Source of the DNA: Pseudomonas arcuscaelestis
GTDB taxonomy: Bacteria; Pseudomonadota; Gammaproteobacteria; Pseudomonadales; Pseudomonadaceae
Direction: 5' to 3'
DNA: 64,000 nt
Assembly (NCBI RefSeq): GCF_016881005.1
Contig: NZ_JACOPV010000002.1
Location: 1-64,000 of the forward strand
Both the position numbers and the translations under genes were made by a program. The notes beneath the pieces were generated by a model. The model was given only the letters and a program-made list of their open reading frames with translations, was not told where the DNA came from and did no database searches. The first letter of the stretch is position 1. Each line of letters opens with the position of its first letter. This document shows positions 1 through 8,880 of this stretch, piece after piece.

Positions 1-87
1 ATTAACAAAATAGCTATCCTGAGGATCGATGACATAGTGATCCATTATTTCTTTTGGACTAATCATAAACGGATACCTATAAACCAT
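1..87 (-). CDS. possible 5' end of a gene running off the left edge
   Basis: An open frame runs leftward from an ATG at 87 (second ATG at 66) through the window edge without a stop, giving 29 residues rich in hydrophilic positions. No family is recognisable from so short a piece and no clear ribosome binding site precedes either ATG. It is listed only because the frame is uninterrupted to the edge; it may be chance. Confidence 0.25.
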   Translation of the reverse strand, partial: MVYRYPFMISPKEIMDHYVIDPQDSYFVN

Positions 88-137
88 AAAGATGATGAGC
101 GATAGCTTACAAGAGGTGAGTTTGGATGTCTCTCAAA

Positions 138-160
138 TGTCCGCTTCTGGCCGGATAGCG
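138..160 (+). repeat. left arm of inverted repeat flanking the integrase gene
   Basis: This 23-nt arm is the inverse of 870..892; 20 of 23 positions match, including an uninterrupted 13-bp core (TGGCCGGATAGCG and its complement). The pair brackets the integrase at 218..838. The motif resembles the palindrome at 4473..4530 (both have CCGC, a pyrimidine-rich step, then GGCCGAT or a close variant), so it may be one member of a dispersed Pseudomonas palindrome family. Confidence 0.6.
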
Positions 161-217
161 CCCCCCACGCTGTGTGACTGATCCATCCTTGTCCTCCCTC
201 AACGTGGAGGACAAACC

Positions 218-838
218 ATGAACACTATTGCTACATGCAGCCATCAGCCTTGGAACAAGGGAAAGCTTGTCGGGCAGAAAACCCCGCTCCGAGTCAGAGA
301 TATTTGGGCCATCCGGGTCAGGCTCCAGCTTGCGGAGAAGACACGGGATCTGGCTCTCTTCAACCTAGCCATCGACAGCAAACTGCGTGCCTGCGACTTA
401 ACCAAGCTGCGAGTACGAGACATAGCCCATGGGGAACATGTGTCGTCACGGGCCATGGTGATGCAGCAGAAAACTCAGCACTCAGTGCAATTTGAAATCA
501 CTGAGCAAACCCGAACGGTTCTGGAGGCTTGGATGCATCAGGCCCAACTCCGCAGTGAGGACTTCTTGTTTCCGACCCGGTTGCACGACTCAGATCATCT
601 CTCCACCAGGCAATACGCTCGAATAGTCAAAGCCTGGGTGACAGCCATTGCCCTTGACCCAACTATGTACGGTACCCACACGCTACGGCGAACCAAGGCA
701 TCACTGATCTATCGCAGGACGAAGAACCTGAGAGCTGTCCAACTCCTGCTCGGTCATACGAAGCTTGAAAGCACCGTCAGATACCTGGGAATCGAGGTTG
801 ATGATGCCCTGGAAATGGCGGAACAGACGGAAGTCTAA
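218..838 (+). CDS. short tyrosine recombinase/integrase
   Basis: Phage-type integrase of 206 residues, essentially only a catalytic domain. The expected active-site residues are visible: Arg57 (SKLRACD), Lys85, the His154-x-x-Arg157 pair (HTLRR), His180 (LLGHTKLEST) and Tyr189 (RYLG). A normal N-terminal arm-binding domain is missing, as in other 'solo' short integrases of Proteobacteria. A GTGGAGG sequence lies just before the ATG. The gene sits between inverted repeats and is followed by a hairpin, so it is a plausible marker of a mobile island covering the defence-like genes to its right. Whether it is active cannot be judged. Confidence 0.85.
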   Translation: MNTIATCSHQPWNKGKLVGQKTPLRVRDIWAIRVRLQLAEKTRDLALFNLAIDSKLRACDLTKLRVRDIAHGEHVSSRAMVMQQKTQHSVQFEITEQTRTVLEAWMHQAQLRSEDFLFPTRLHDSDHLSTRQYARIVKAWVTAIALDPTMYGTHTLRRTKASLIYRRTKNLRAVQLLLGHTKLESTVRYLGIEVDDALEMAEQTEV

Positions 839-847
839 CCATCCATC

Positions 848-872
848 GCGACGGTCGATTCTAGACCGTCGC
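848..872 (+). terminator. hairpin after the integrase gene
   Basis: Perfect 9-bp stem GCGACGGTC / GACCGTCGC with a 7-nt loop, ten bases after the integrase stop. No T-run follows, so it could also be part of the repeat arm that begins at 870. Confidence 0.5.
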
Positions 873-892
873 TATCCGGCCAACAGCGGACG
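870..892 (-). repeat. right arm of inverted repeat flanking the integrase gene
   Basis: Partner of 138..160 (20 of 23 matches). It overlaps the end of the hairpin at 848..872. Confidence 0.6.
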
Positions 893-1075
893 CCAGAGAC
901 GGCAGATTCTGGCCATAAACACAGGCGGCACAGGCCTCCAACGAAGATATGGTTCTTTTAATCCGTGCGCGCCATCGCCACTCATCGGTTTAGATCTCGG
1001 GATCTTCCATACCCCTGTACATTGTGGCACGATCAGCTGTGACAAAATGCCATTATTACGGATAAGGTGAGCGTT

Positions 1076-1354
1076 ATGATCAAAGGGTTGGATCAGTTGC
1101 AACGCGATTTAAAACAGGCGCAGATTGCGCTTAAAGAACTAGATGGCACTCTTTGTACGATTAATTTCGATCCCTTCGATCCCGCAAGCATTGAGCATGC
1201 AATACAGGAAGTCAGCAACACTATTGATCAGCGCGTTGGAGTTTATGCTGGCAATCCCTTTGTAGGACCTCTAATTGAAGGCATGAAAGAAAATTATCGC
1301 TCGCGGATAATTGAGCAGGCAGCCGAAAAGCGCCTAACAGGGGAAAGCAAGTGA
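1076..1354 (+). CDS. small protein coupled to the TIR-like gene
   Basis: A 92-residue acidic, helical protein with no membrane segment or signal peptide and no recognised domain. ATG at 1076 is preferred over GTG at 1067 because AAGGTGA stands 5 nt before it. Its stop overlaps the GTG start of the next gene (GTGA), so the two are almost certainly co-translated and may work as a pair, for instance as sensor or partner of the TIR-like protein. That role is inference from coupling only. Confidence 0.6.
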   Translation: MIKGLDQLQRDLKQAQIALKELDGTLCTINFDPFDPASIEHAIQEVSNTIDQRVGVYAGNPFVGPLIEGMKENYRSRIIEQAAEKRLTGESK

Positions 1355-2250
1355 GCTCCTCTGATATTTTTACTCAGATTAATAATTGCGTATTGGACCT
1401 GCAGTCTTCCCAGCACCAAACATATGCAGTGCCATTGAAGAAACTAGCACGACTTTTATCTAGCCCCGAACTCGAATCCGTCAATGCTAACTTAACGCAA
1501 AATGCAGACCTCGAAGCTTTTTTATCTGAAAGCGAAGCTACTGGTGGAAGCTTTGCAGGCAGCCATCGGTTAGCGTGGCCAGATGACGACGAACTCAAGC
1601 TTGGCTTGACTATATTGCTAATCCAGAAACTTTCCACCGATCCGAACTACGCATTAAACTTTGGATATCACTTCTTCAGCAATGGTAGCAAGAAGATGAT
1701 TTCCGGCCTTCACGCTTTTGTCGCTCAAGTAATTATTCCGTTCGCGAGAGATTATAAGTCTCACGTCAAGATTAGCAATGCAGCATTGGTCAGGTCTATT
1801 GTTCGGTCCAATAAGGTCTTCATTGTGCACGGTCATGATGATGGGGCTAAACATATGCTAGCCAGGTTTATTGACAGATTAGGATTAGAATCAATCATTC
1901 TTCAAGAGCAACCTGATCGCGGCAGAACTATCATCGAAAAATTCGAGCAGTCCGCAGAGGTCGGTTACGCCGTTGTACTACTAACCCCAGATGATGTAGG
2001 CGGGGCTGTAAAGGCAGATGCGCCCTCAGCACGCGCACGGCAGAATGTGATTTTCGAGCTAGGATATTTTGCTGGTAAGCTTGGCCGAGGTCGTGTATGC
2101 CTCCTGAGAAAAGGCAATGTGGAGATTCCATCTGACCTTTTCGGCGTTGTCTACACGGAGCTTGATTCGCACGAGGGATGGCAAAAGCGGCTTGTTATGG
2201 AGATGAAAGAGGCGGGTTTAGATTTCGACGCTTCCAGGCTATTCTCCTGA
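1351..2250 (+). CDS. TIR-like nucleotide-binding domain protein (PF10137-type)
   Basis: A 299-residue protein with an N-terminal helical region (about 1-150) of unknown type and a C-terminal TIR-like domain (about 155-290). The domain is recognised from [12 protein letters not shown] at 156, the [10 protein letters not shown] segment with Glu196 and Glu199, the LLTPDDVGG strand-turn, and [15 protein letters not shown] near 232-246. This fold matches the predicted nucleotide-binding/TIR family that includes effectors of CBASS and Pycsar anti-phage systems, whose members can degrade NAD. No cyclase gene is adjacent, so assignment to either system is not supported. The start is GTG, overlapping the preceding stop. 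Confidence 0.8.
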   Translation: MSSSDIFTQINNCVLDLQSSQHQTYAVPLKKLARLLSSPELESVNANLTQNADLEAFLSESEATGGSFAGSHRLAWPDDDELKLGLTILLIQKLSTDPNYALNFGYHFFSNGSKKMISGLHAFVAQVIIPFARDYKSHVKISNAALVRSIVRSNKVFIVHGHDDGAKHMLARFIDRLGLESIILQEQPDRGRTIIEKFEQSAEVGYAVVLLTPDDVGGAVKADAPSARARQNVIFELGYFAGKLGRGRVCLLRKGNVEIPSDLFGVVYTELDSHEGWQKRLVMEMKEAGLDFDASRLFS

Positions 2251-2491
2251 CTGTATAGCGCGTGGGCTAAAACTAGCGAAGGCGCTGGTGCATAGCTAAT
2301 ATATACGTATTTTTATCGGTTGCTTCTGAACACCTTAGCCATGGCGGCATAGTCGCATTTGGTCAAGGGAGAACTTCCAACAGCTGCTGTAAAACAGGAG
2401 CAGGCTACATTTATAACCATGGAGGCCTAACCCAGTTTACGTGCTCAACTTTTCAAGTGAAGCTGAAGGCCTCATCAATCATGGAATAATT

Positions 2492-3004
2492 ATGAATTAC
2501 GTTGACACTGCATTTAGACAACTTTCTCTTGCGTGGAAGCTATACGACTATGCGCTTGATGGAAAAATCAATTTAGATGAGCTAGATCCCCCCTTGACAT
2601 TCCAAGGTGGCGGTATGGTTCTAGTGCTTCCGGATAAAGTTTTAGATACTCCTGACGACTTAATATTGGCTCTGCAGAACAATTTGGTCATTACATTTGG
2701 CGCGGCAGCGATCACGCTTAACCGTTGCCGAGAAGAAGCGGGGTATGCGCTTTCCGCTGAAATTATTACTGAAAACGATCAGTTCATCGCAGTTACGTAT
2801 CAAATACGCAACGCGTTCGCTCACGATATTGCCGAGCCACGCTGGAACATTAACAGAGCCCGTTATGCTAGGCCCTACGAATTTGGCGGAATACACATAA
2901 ACCTGACAGATGTTGGCACGAAAAGATTCGAGTATCAAGACATAGGTGGGCCAGACGTACTTTTCCTAATGAAGACATATGCAGAGACTCATCTCTGGCC
3001 TTGA
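2492..3004 (+). CDS. unknown protein with an RX4H (HEPN-like) motif
   Basis: A 170-residue protein. Near its middle is IRNAFAHD, an R-x4-H arrangement typical of HEPN ribonuclease active sites, in a predicted helix with a basic and polar surround. The rest is not recognised. ATG at 2492 gives a natural amphipathic N-terminus; an in-frame GTG at 2441, 13 nt after GGAGG, would add 17 residues. It lies in an AT-rich stretch between defence-like genes, which fits an RNase-type stress or defence protein, but no minimal nucleotidyltransferase partner is nearby and the motif alone is weak evidence. Confidence 0.55.
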   Translation: MNYVDTAFRQLSLAWKLYDYALDGKINLDELDPPLTFQGGGMVLVLPDKVLDTPDDLILALQNNLVITFGAAAITLNRCREEAGYALSAEIITENDQFIAVTYQIRNAFAHDIAEPRWNINRARYARPYEFGGIHINLTDVGTKRFEYQDIGGPDVLFLMKTYAETHLWP

Positions 3005-3341
3005 GGCTTATTCCTATGAGCAGCTATCACCCTTAAACCAAGAAAAAAAAGAGTTCAGACTAAACTTACAAACGGTGGTCTGCTCCCGATATCGCAGATC
3101 ACATTTGCAGTGCTTGCTATCTTTCCATGCAGGCGTTATTTAGGTCGCCTTTGAGCTTTGCTTAAATGGCAGCAAAGCATACGCTTTCGGCGGAAGGTAA
3201 CCGACCCCAAAGCTGCCATTGGTGCAGGGCAGCTAACTGCAAATAGCAGTCATTTCCTAAATTTTCGATAAGGAGCCTGATTTAGCCGGTTCCGAATAGG
3301 CGAAGCGAACGGTTTGAACCATCCAACAGCATTTGCAAGGC
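3005..3341. other. intergenic stretch with weak inverted repeats
   Basis: No gene is supported here. The sequence contains AATGGCAGC at 3165 and its complement GCTGCCATT at 3212, around a pyrimidine/purine-rich segment. It resembles a decayed copy of the intergenic palindromes found at 138..160 and 4473..4530. Confidence 0.4.
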
Positions 3342-4208
3342 TTACTGGGGAACACCTGCCTCTTTCGCAATTTCATGAACGGATCGCGCTAGAGACTGCT
3401 TAATTTGTTGTAAGTCGTCATTATTTTTTCTCCCAAATCCAATAACACAGGCTGCCGCAGCATCAACAAAAAAGGTACTTGCGATACGGGTCATCATTGT
3501 AGAATAGGCCCATGCTTCTTTAGCCATATTGACCTTTTGTTCGATGGGTATTTCAAGCGAAATAAGCCACAAAATAGTGTCTTCCCCAGTGAGATGGCTT
3601 GCGCCACTTAAACGATGGTAGCTTTCGTAGTAATCGGTCTTACGCCCCATCGCTTCGAAACGCTTAAATAGCGACTTTGGCCACTCTGTGCTTTTATCCA
3701 CAGGCTCGATTAAAGCTTGCGTCTCAACATGACCTACATATTTTTCTAGAGATTGAATGAAGTCACTCCTCTCATCAATCATTGCCAAAACTTTTTCCGC
3801 ATAACTTTCATCTCTGATCGTTTCCTTCCACTCAGAAAGTTTTCGTCCGTGCTCATGCAACCAAGACCTAAAAAATTGAATCAAAGTGCTAGAGTTTCCG
3901 ATTGTCGCTAAATACATGATATTCATGGCTCCCTCTACAACTACCCTTGCGAGTGCTTCAGCGCTGGCAGGGGAGCCTGTAGATATGGCAACCAACATAC
4001 CTTCAGAGTGCTCGTGAATACGCCCAAGCAGGTTTATCAAACTGTGAATTCTGAAGCTTTCTTTAGCATTGGAAAGTTTAACTTCAGACAGGTACTCGGT
4101 GACAATATTATTTGTATTATAAATTGCGTCAACAGCAATCAATGAGTTTTGAAGGTCAGCATGGGGGGCGATATGGAATTTTTTTCGAAAATCTTCAATA
4201 TGACTCAC
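3342..4208 (-). CDS. DUF5677-family protein
   Basis: A 288-residue all-helical protein. The region around 45-100 (ATISTG-type turn, then EALARVVVEGAMNIMYLA) is the characteristic core of DUF5677, a family of unknown function often found in islands beside defence or abortive-infection genes. There is no signal peptide; the Ala/Val-rich stretch near residue 250 is probably a buried helix. The gene stands alone, convergent with the upstream block, with no close partner. Function is unknown. Confidence 0.65.
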   Translation of the reverse strand: MSHIEDFRKKFHIAPHADLQNSLIAVDAIYNTNNIVTEYLSEVKLSNAKESFRIHSLINLLGRIHEHSEGMLVAISTGSPASAEALARVVVEGAMNIMYLATIGNSSTLIQFFRSWLHEHGRKLSEWKETIRDESYAEKVLAMIDERSDFIQSLEKYVGHVETQALIEPVDKSTEWPKSLFKRFEAMGRKTDYYESYHRLSGASHLTGEDTILWLISLEIPIEQKVNMAKEAWAYSTMMTRIASTFFVDAAAACVIGFGRKNNDDLQQIKQSLARSVHEIAKEAGVPQ

Positions 4209-4767
4209 AGATTAAATCCTCCAATAAAAAATGCCAACTCGCAGTAAATACTTGCAGTTCTATGTTATCCGGTGTCCGAATCGAGCGATGGCCGGGCGTA
4301 CTATTGGAGGTGTCCTTGTAGGCCCCTGATATAGACAAAGCGATTGCCTCTCCAGTTAAATAAGTGCGTCTTTAAATCTCACGAAGATACGATGTCGCTA
4401 GCAGCATGTCTATGGCCTGTTTTTTGGCCTGCTACTGCTGCTTGCAACGAGACATCAGCCCCTTTCTCAAGGGACCGCGTTGGGTCGATTGCTGCCTTTC
4501 ACGTAGGGCTGCAATCGGCCAAAAGCGGACTCTCGGTGACTCCAAGGCCACGCCCTATTCATTCTCCCCTCGCGTAAAAACCTACGATTGGCTCCGTCCC
4601 TTCTTGATTCGCCCACTTTCAATAGAAAATGCGACGCACCTGTAGTAGCGTTGAGCCATACTCGTGAGGTTGCGCAGAAACTCGGCCAACTCTTTACGCA
4701 CTGCTTGGCACCAGTGCAATTCCTCAATGGATGCTTTGATATCACTCAATGGACTCAAGGTTAACTT
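4209..4767. other. long intergenic region between divergent island genes
   Basis: 559 bases between two divergent genes, without a convincing gene. Short open frames here have no recognisable product. The one clear structure is the palindrome at 4473..4530. Confidence 0.5.
4473..4530. repeat. imperfect palindrome, dispersed-repeat type
   Basis: Two 24-nt arms (starting at 4473 and 4507) are inverse copies with about 19 matches, separated by a short centre. The right arm contains GCAATCGGCC followed by AAAAGCGGAC. From memory, very similar palindromes recur between genes in many Pseudomonas genomes, so this is probably a dispersed repeat rather than a gene-specific site. Confidence 0.55.
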
Positions 4768-6141
4768 ATGCAATCTCTAGCGGCCTATTTACTTGAACGA
4801 ACTGTAAACTCTGAAGATGAAAAAATATCATTAATAGCCGAAACTAGAAAGCACTTAAGTAATTGGCTTAAAGAAAAAGGAGTTGCAGATCCTGCTGGCA
4901 GTTCAGGAGAATTCAAATCCATAAGCTCATCTGAAACCGGCCACTATAAGCGCGAGACCGCAGTAAGCAACGATGAAATACTGGAGCAAATAAGACTTGA
5001 GGAGTCGCCTAGAAACAATCAAATATTTTTTACAAATGTAGCGTTCGCCACATCCAAAACAAGATTTTTTGTATACATTACACTTTCAGCCACGACCAAA
5101 ACCAGCATTATCTCCCCTATATCAATTGATGCTCGATGCCCATCAATTCTGCGTGATATCTTAAGAAACGGTACTCAGTGGAAAGTAGGTAATTACCTAG
5201 TGCCTCACGGTGATCGCGTACAAATAAAAGGCGATGAAAAAGGCCTCGAACTTGCGCACTATTTAAAGTCAAGCACGCGAATTTTCCCAGTTGTGGTTGT
5301 TTCCGAATACGAAGGAGAGCAAATTTGGAGAGGGCTTGGTCGAAAGATCGCCCATGACCTTGCTGGCCTAGCTCAAATTTACGAAGTGGATGACAAAGCC
5401 TCTTGGGCTATTACAGATGTAATTGAAAAGCAAAACTCTTGTTATAGCGGCGCTATAAGGCTTTATTGGCCGAGCAATGGATCCAGCTCAGTTGAGCAGT
5501 TCCATGGAACCTTGTGGACGCCATACAAATTATTATCTAATGATAAGGACGGGGAAGCAGAAGCTAGATTTCGTAGACAAATCCGCCGACGTGTCATGAG
5601 CGTATCTGCACTTACTATTTTGCCACCAAAAGAAATTCATGAAATTCAGAGCGCTAGTGCTCGTAAGCGGTTAACCGATTTAGAAGGTAAAGCATCATCC
5701 ACCGACGACTTAGTGGAATTGGCTCAATCATATCTCGATGATGCCGATACGCTCCGATCTGAGAACACAGAGCTTCAAGAAAAACTATCTTTAGCGATAA
5801 CTCGCGCAGAGAATGCGGAAGCAATCGCTGAAAACATTTCAAGACCACTGCAAGAGTTTGACACCGAAGCCCCCACAGAAAATGGTGATGATGAGCAAGA
5901 GGAACAAGACCTCTCTCCACCCGTGCCAGGAGAGATAAGATACTACAAGAAAGTCCGTAACACTCCTTCTCATGACCTTCTAACGCACGTCGCTGATTGT
6001 AAGCATACGAGTTGGCAAGCTGCCCACAAAGCTGAAAAAGCGAAGAAAGGAGTGGAGAAACTTGAAGGTGTCAGCAATTGGGATGTAATACATCATTGCG
6101 GAACGTGTAAGGGGGGAGGAATGTGGAGAGTTAAATGGTGA
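4768..6141 (+). CDS. unknown 457-residue coiled-coil protein with Cys/His C-terminus
   Basis: Not recognised. Residues 1-60 are helical and Ser-rich; about 75-290 look like a mixed alpha/beta globular domain; about 310-375 form a heptad-like coiled coil (SYLDDADTLRSENTELQEKL), followed by a very acidic linker. The last 60 residues contain HVADCKH and HHCGTCKGGG, a pattern that could hold a metal ion or bind a modified peptide. There is no signal peptide or membrane segment. AT-rich codon use and its place among TIR, HEPN-like and DUF5677 genes suggest horizontally acquired cargo. Confidence 0.55.
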   Translation: MQSLAAYLLERTVNSEDEKISLIAETRKHLSNWLKEKGVADPAGSSGEFKSISSSETGHYKRETAVSNDEILEQIRLEESPRNNQIFFTNVAFATSKTRFFVYITLSATTKTSIISPISIDARCPSILRDILRNGTQWKVGNYLVPHGDRVQIKGDEKGLELAHYLKSSTRIFPVVVVSEYEGEQIWRGLGRKIAHDLAGLAQIYEVDDKASWAITDVIEKQNSCYSGAIRLYWPSNGSSSVEQFHGTLWTPYKLLSNDKDGEAEARFRRQIRRRVMSVSALTILPPKEIHEIQSASARKRLTDLEGKASSTDDLVELAQSYLDDADTLRSENTELQEKLSLAITRAENAEAIAENISRPLQEFDTEAPTENGDDEQEEQDLSPPVPGEIRYYKKVRNTPSHDLLTHVADCKHTSWQAAHKAEKAKKGVEKLEGVSNWDVIHHCGTCKGGGMWRVKW

Positions 6142-6178
6142 TAATCGCCACTTGAATTGACTAGCCATTGTTTGACGA

Positions 6179-6208
6179 TCAAAGACTTGCTCAATTGCGA
6201 GTCTTTGA
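6179..6208. terminator. strong hairpin after the 457-residue gene
   Basis: A 12-bp stem (TCAAAGACTTGC with GCGAGTCTTTGA, one mismatch) and 6-nt loop, 38 bases after the stop codon at 6141. No T-run follows on the + strand. It is a terminator candidate, or the end of a mobile segment. Confidence 0.45.
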
Positions 6209-6389
6209 CAACCCAAGCTGTAGCTAGTGAGGCCCATGAGCGCTGGCTTTTAGGGAGTAGCCGCCCAATCCATCACGGTGGATGTAAGAGCGTCTTCAGT
6301 AGATGCGAGAAACGCATCTCTCAAGTGGGCCGGAATGTCGATGATCCACAAATGGTTGTCCTACGGAGGGGGCTCCGTGCTCGCGTCTC

Positions 6390-7172
6390 CTAGAACAACT
6401 CATCCAGCTGCTCGAAAAACACACGCTTCGCTGACTGGTCGGGCTCGCCAAGCCCCCGGAGCAAGTCTTTTGCTGCACGGGCTGAAACGTCTTCGCGCAG
6501 GTTTCGGTGAGCAAACGCAATGTCCAGCCAGCGATCCGCTATACCGCCACGGCCCAGGTCGATGAAATACAGCTGGTCATGAGTATCGACGAAAACATTG
6601 CTGTCACCCAGGTCGCCATGACTGAACACTTTCTCTTCGGTCGGTTGCGTGGCGTGCAGGTGGGCCAGCAACTTCGCCGGGGTGTCAAGGTTCGGCCATT
6701 GCTCCAGGTCGACATCATCGGCGCACAGATCGTGGGCAATCAGATACTCCAGCTCATTTAGGCGCTCCGAAGCACTCGAGTCAAAAGGGCAATCGGTGAT
6801 CGGTACAGCCTGCAGTTGCCGCAGCGCCTCGCGTAACAACGCCAACATGGCGTCCGGATCATCGCAGCGTGCTTGTATCGGTTCCCCAGGCACACAACGG
6901 GTGATCATGAACTCCCCGGCTGTGCTTTGGGCAACAACGGCCACCTCGGGCACGTTCAGCCGACCATTGAGCCATTGCAATACGCGGGCTTCACGCAAGA
7001 CGCTGTAAGTCGTGGGTGTGTAGACCGCTGCGCAGGTCTTCAGGAAAAAGCGTTCATTCCCTCGGGTGAAAGCGTAAACGCTTGCGGGAGACTCGCCAAC
7101 CTCGTCGGTGACAAGTTGATTACCGCCAATAAATTGGGCAATGGCGCGGGGCAGTTCTAAAGGAGTCTGCAA
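6390..7172 (-). CDS. APH(3')-type aminoglycoside O-phosphotransferase
   Basis: A 260-residue kinase-like enzyme, full length for the APH(3') family, expected to phosphorylate the 3'-hydroxyl of kanamycin/neomycin-type aminoglycosides with ATP in the cytoplasm. Lys45 in FFLKT is the ATP lysine, HGDLGDSN carries catalytic Asp187 and Asn192, and FIDLGR carries metal-binding Asp205. The C-terminus ends in the family's LDELF. By eye the LGRGGIADRW and LREDVSA segments are closer to APH(3')-VI than to APH(3')-II. The apparent start is TTG, with no strong ribosome binding site. The gene stands alone next to an IS30 element, so transfer is likely. Substrate range cannot be read from sequence. Confidence 0.85.
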   Translation of the reverse strand: MQTPLELPRAIAQFIGGNQLVTDEVGESPASVYAFTRGNERFFLKTCAAVYTPTTYSVLREARVLQWLNGRLNVPEVAVVAQSTAGEFMITRCVPGEPIQARCDDPDAMLALLREALRQLQAVPITDCPFDSSASERLNELEYLIAHDLCADDVDLEQWPNLDTPAKLLAHLHATQPTEEKVFSHGDLGDSNVFVDTHDQLYFIDLGRGGIADRWLDIAFAHRNLREDVSARAAKDLLRGLGEPDQSAKRVFFEQLDELF

Positions 7173-7541
7173 TGACTAGTGCTCGGAAAGGTTGATGCAA
7201 AGTGATAAGCAGACCGGTTGTACAGATAAACAGAAACCGTTGCTTGAAATACTATTTCGAAGTTTTTCGCGAGCGGCCAGCGGTGCTTGCTCTCATGAGG
7301 CGGTTGCCAGTTCTACTCTGTGGCTTACCCATGCCGGTTGGTGTCCTACGCGGTCTTGAGACCGCATGAAGGCGGAGAGCGTACTAATCGAGACTCCGGC
7401 GTCTTAGGAGCATTGATCTCACGGCTCATGGAGCGACTTGGCGCAGGGCAGGCTGCGCGCCCTTGTCCCGCACGTGTACGACCTGGAAGACCTCACTGGC
7501 TCGCCTGCGGTTTTTATAGACCCCCAATGGCCGTTTTTGGC
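7173..7541. other. intergenic stretch left of the IS30 element
   Basis: 369 bases without a supportable gene. Short frames encode nothing recognised. The stretch ends directly at the IS30 terminal repeat. Confidence 0.4.
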
Positions 7542-8771
7542 TGTGGATTCAACCGGTCGATGCAACACAACTAAATTCTGTGTAAGCAGAAGGAGTGTTG
7601 CAGATGAAGCAGAGACCTCGGATCTATTACACCGAAAGCCAGAAAAAACTGATGTGGGATCACTGGCAAAAAGGCGACTCTCTCCAGCACATCGCCCAAC
7701 TATTTGATCGGAACCACTCATCGATACAGCGCATCTTGGCGGAGACCGGGGGGATCAGACCCGCTGTACGTCGCAGGTCCAGATTGGCGCTGACGTTGGC
7801 TGAACGCGAAGAGATTTCGCGTGCAGTGGTGGCAGGTAACTCGATCCGTTCCATAGCCGCGCTGCTAGGACGAGCAGCCTCTACGATCAGTCGTGAGATC
7901 AGGCGTAACGGTGGCCAAGGAGGCTACCGGGCTAATCGAGCGGATCAGGCTGCCTGGGATCGCGCCCATCGACCCAAGATCTGCAAGCTTGTTGAGCACC
8001 GAGCGGTGGCGCAAATTGTTGCAGACAAGCTTCAATTGCAGTGGTCACCGGAACAAATTGCCGGCTGGCTGAAGCGCACCTATCCGGACGATACGAGCTA
8101 TCAGGTGTCACACGAGACGATCTATCGCACCCTCTTCATACAGGCTCGCGGGGCTCTGAAGAAGGAGTTGCTTGAGCATTTACGGCGAACGCGAGCCATG
8201 CGTCGCTCGCGCCATCACACGCAGAAGAAAGAAAATCACGGTCGAATCACAGACGCGGTATCGATCCGCGAACGCCCGGCCGCGGCTCAGGATCGGGCGG
8301 TGCCAGGTCACTGGGAAGGTGACCTGCTGTGCGGTAGCAGGAACAGCCAAATTGCCACTCTTGTGGAGCGTCATACCCGCTACGTAATGTTGGTGAAATT
8401 GGACGGAAAGGATAGCGAGACGGTCATCAGCGCCCTGATCGAAAACGCCCGTAACTTACCCCAAGAACTCTACAAATCGCTGACCTGGGATCGCGGCAAA
8501 GAGATGGCTGAGCATAAGCGCTTTACGGTGGCTACCGACATCAAGGTTTACTTCTGCGATCCTCATCGTCCTTGGCAACGGGGATCGAATGAGAACACCA
8601 ACGGGTTGTTAAGGCAGTACTTCCCGAAAGGAACCGACCTAGCGGAACACTCGCAAGCCACACTCAATGAAGTAGCAAGGCAGCTAAATAGTCGCCCTCG
8701 AAAAACACTAAACTACGAAACGCCCGCTGAACGATTTAGTCAATCTGTTGCATCGACCGGTTGAATCCACA
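7542..8771 (+). mobile_element. IS30-family insertion sequence
   Basis: About 1.23 kb bounded by perfect 26-bp terminal inverted repeats at 7542..7567 and 8746..8771 (TGTGGATTCAACCGG outward). The match continues for GG after one mismatch on the outer side. One transposase gene fills the element and its stop codon lies inside the right repeat. Both ends and the gene look intact. An obvious target duplication could not be defined by eye. Just beyond the right end lies a damaged arsO, so insertion or a later adjacent deletion probably shaped that locus. Confidence 0.9.
7604..8764 (+). CDS. IS30-family transposase
   Basis: A 386-residue DDE transposase. It has N-terminal helix-turn-helix segments (QHIAQLFDRNHSSIQRIL, then RSIAALLGRAASTISREI) for repeat binding and a C-terminal catalytic core with HWEGDLL (first Asp), TWDRGKEM (second Asp) and NENTNGLLRQYFPKGT (Glu), the classic IS30 signature. 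ATG at 7604 follows AAGGAG by 8 nt; an in-frame GTG at 7595 is less likely. The frame is uninterrupted, so the enzyme may be functional. Confidence 0.93.
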   Translation: MKQRPRIYYTESQKKLMWDHWQKGDSLQHIAQLFDRNHSSIQRILAETGGIRPAVRRRSRLALTLAEREEISRAVVAGNSIRSIAALLGRAASTISREIRRNGGQGGYRANRADQAAWDRAHRPKICKLVEHRAVAQIVADKLQLQWSPEQIAGWLKRTYPDDTSYQVSHETIYRTLFIQARGALKKELLEHLRRTRAMRRSRHHTQKKENHGRITDAVSIRERPAAAQDRAVPGHWEGDLLCGSRNSQIATLVERHTRYVMLVKLDGKDSETVISALIENARNLPQELYKSLTWDRGKEMAEHKRFTVATDIKVYFCDPHRPWQRGSNENTNGLLRQYFPKGTDLAEHSQATLNEVARQLNSRPRKTLNYETPAERFSQSVASTG

Positions 8772-8880
8772 ACCGATAGCAGCCGCTGGAGGTTGGAGCT
8801 GATTTGACTGTTCCGCAGCAGGGAATGGGCTCCCCAATTGGTTGAGTCCTATACTGCCTTGATCAGATAGCAGAGGGCAG

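Noticed and set aside
138..892. Integron attC-like reading of the integrase-flanking repeats
   Set aside because: No GTTRRRY core or cassette array is present, and the integrase lacks the integron-specific insert.
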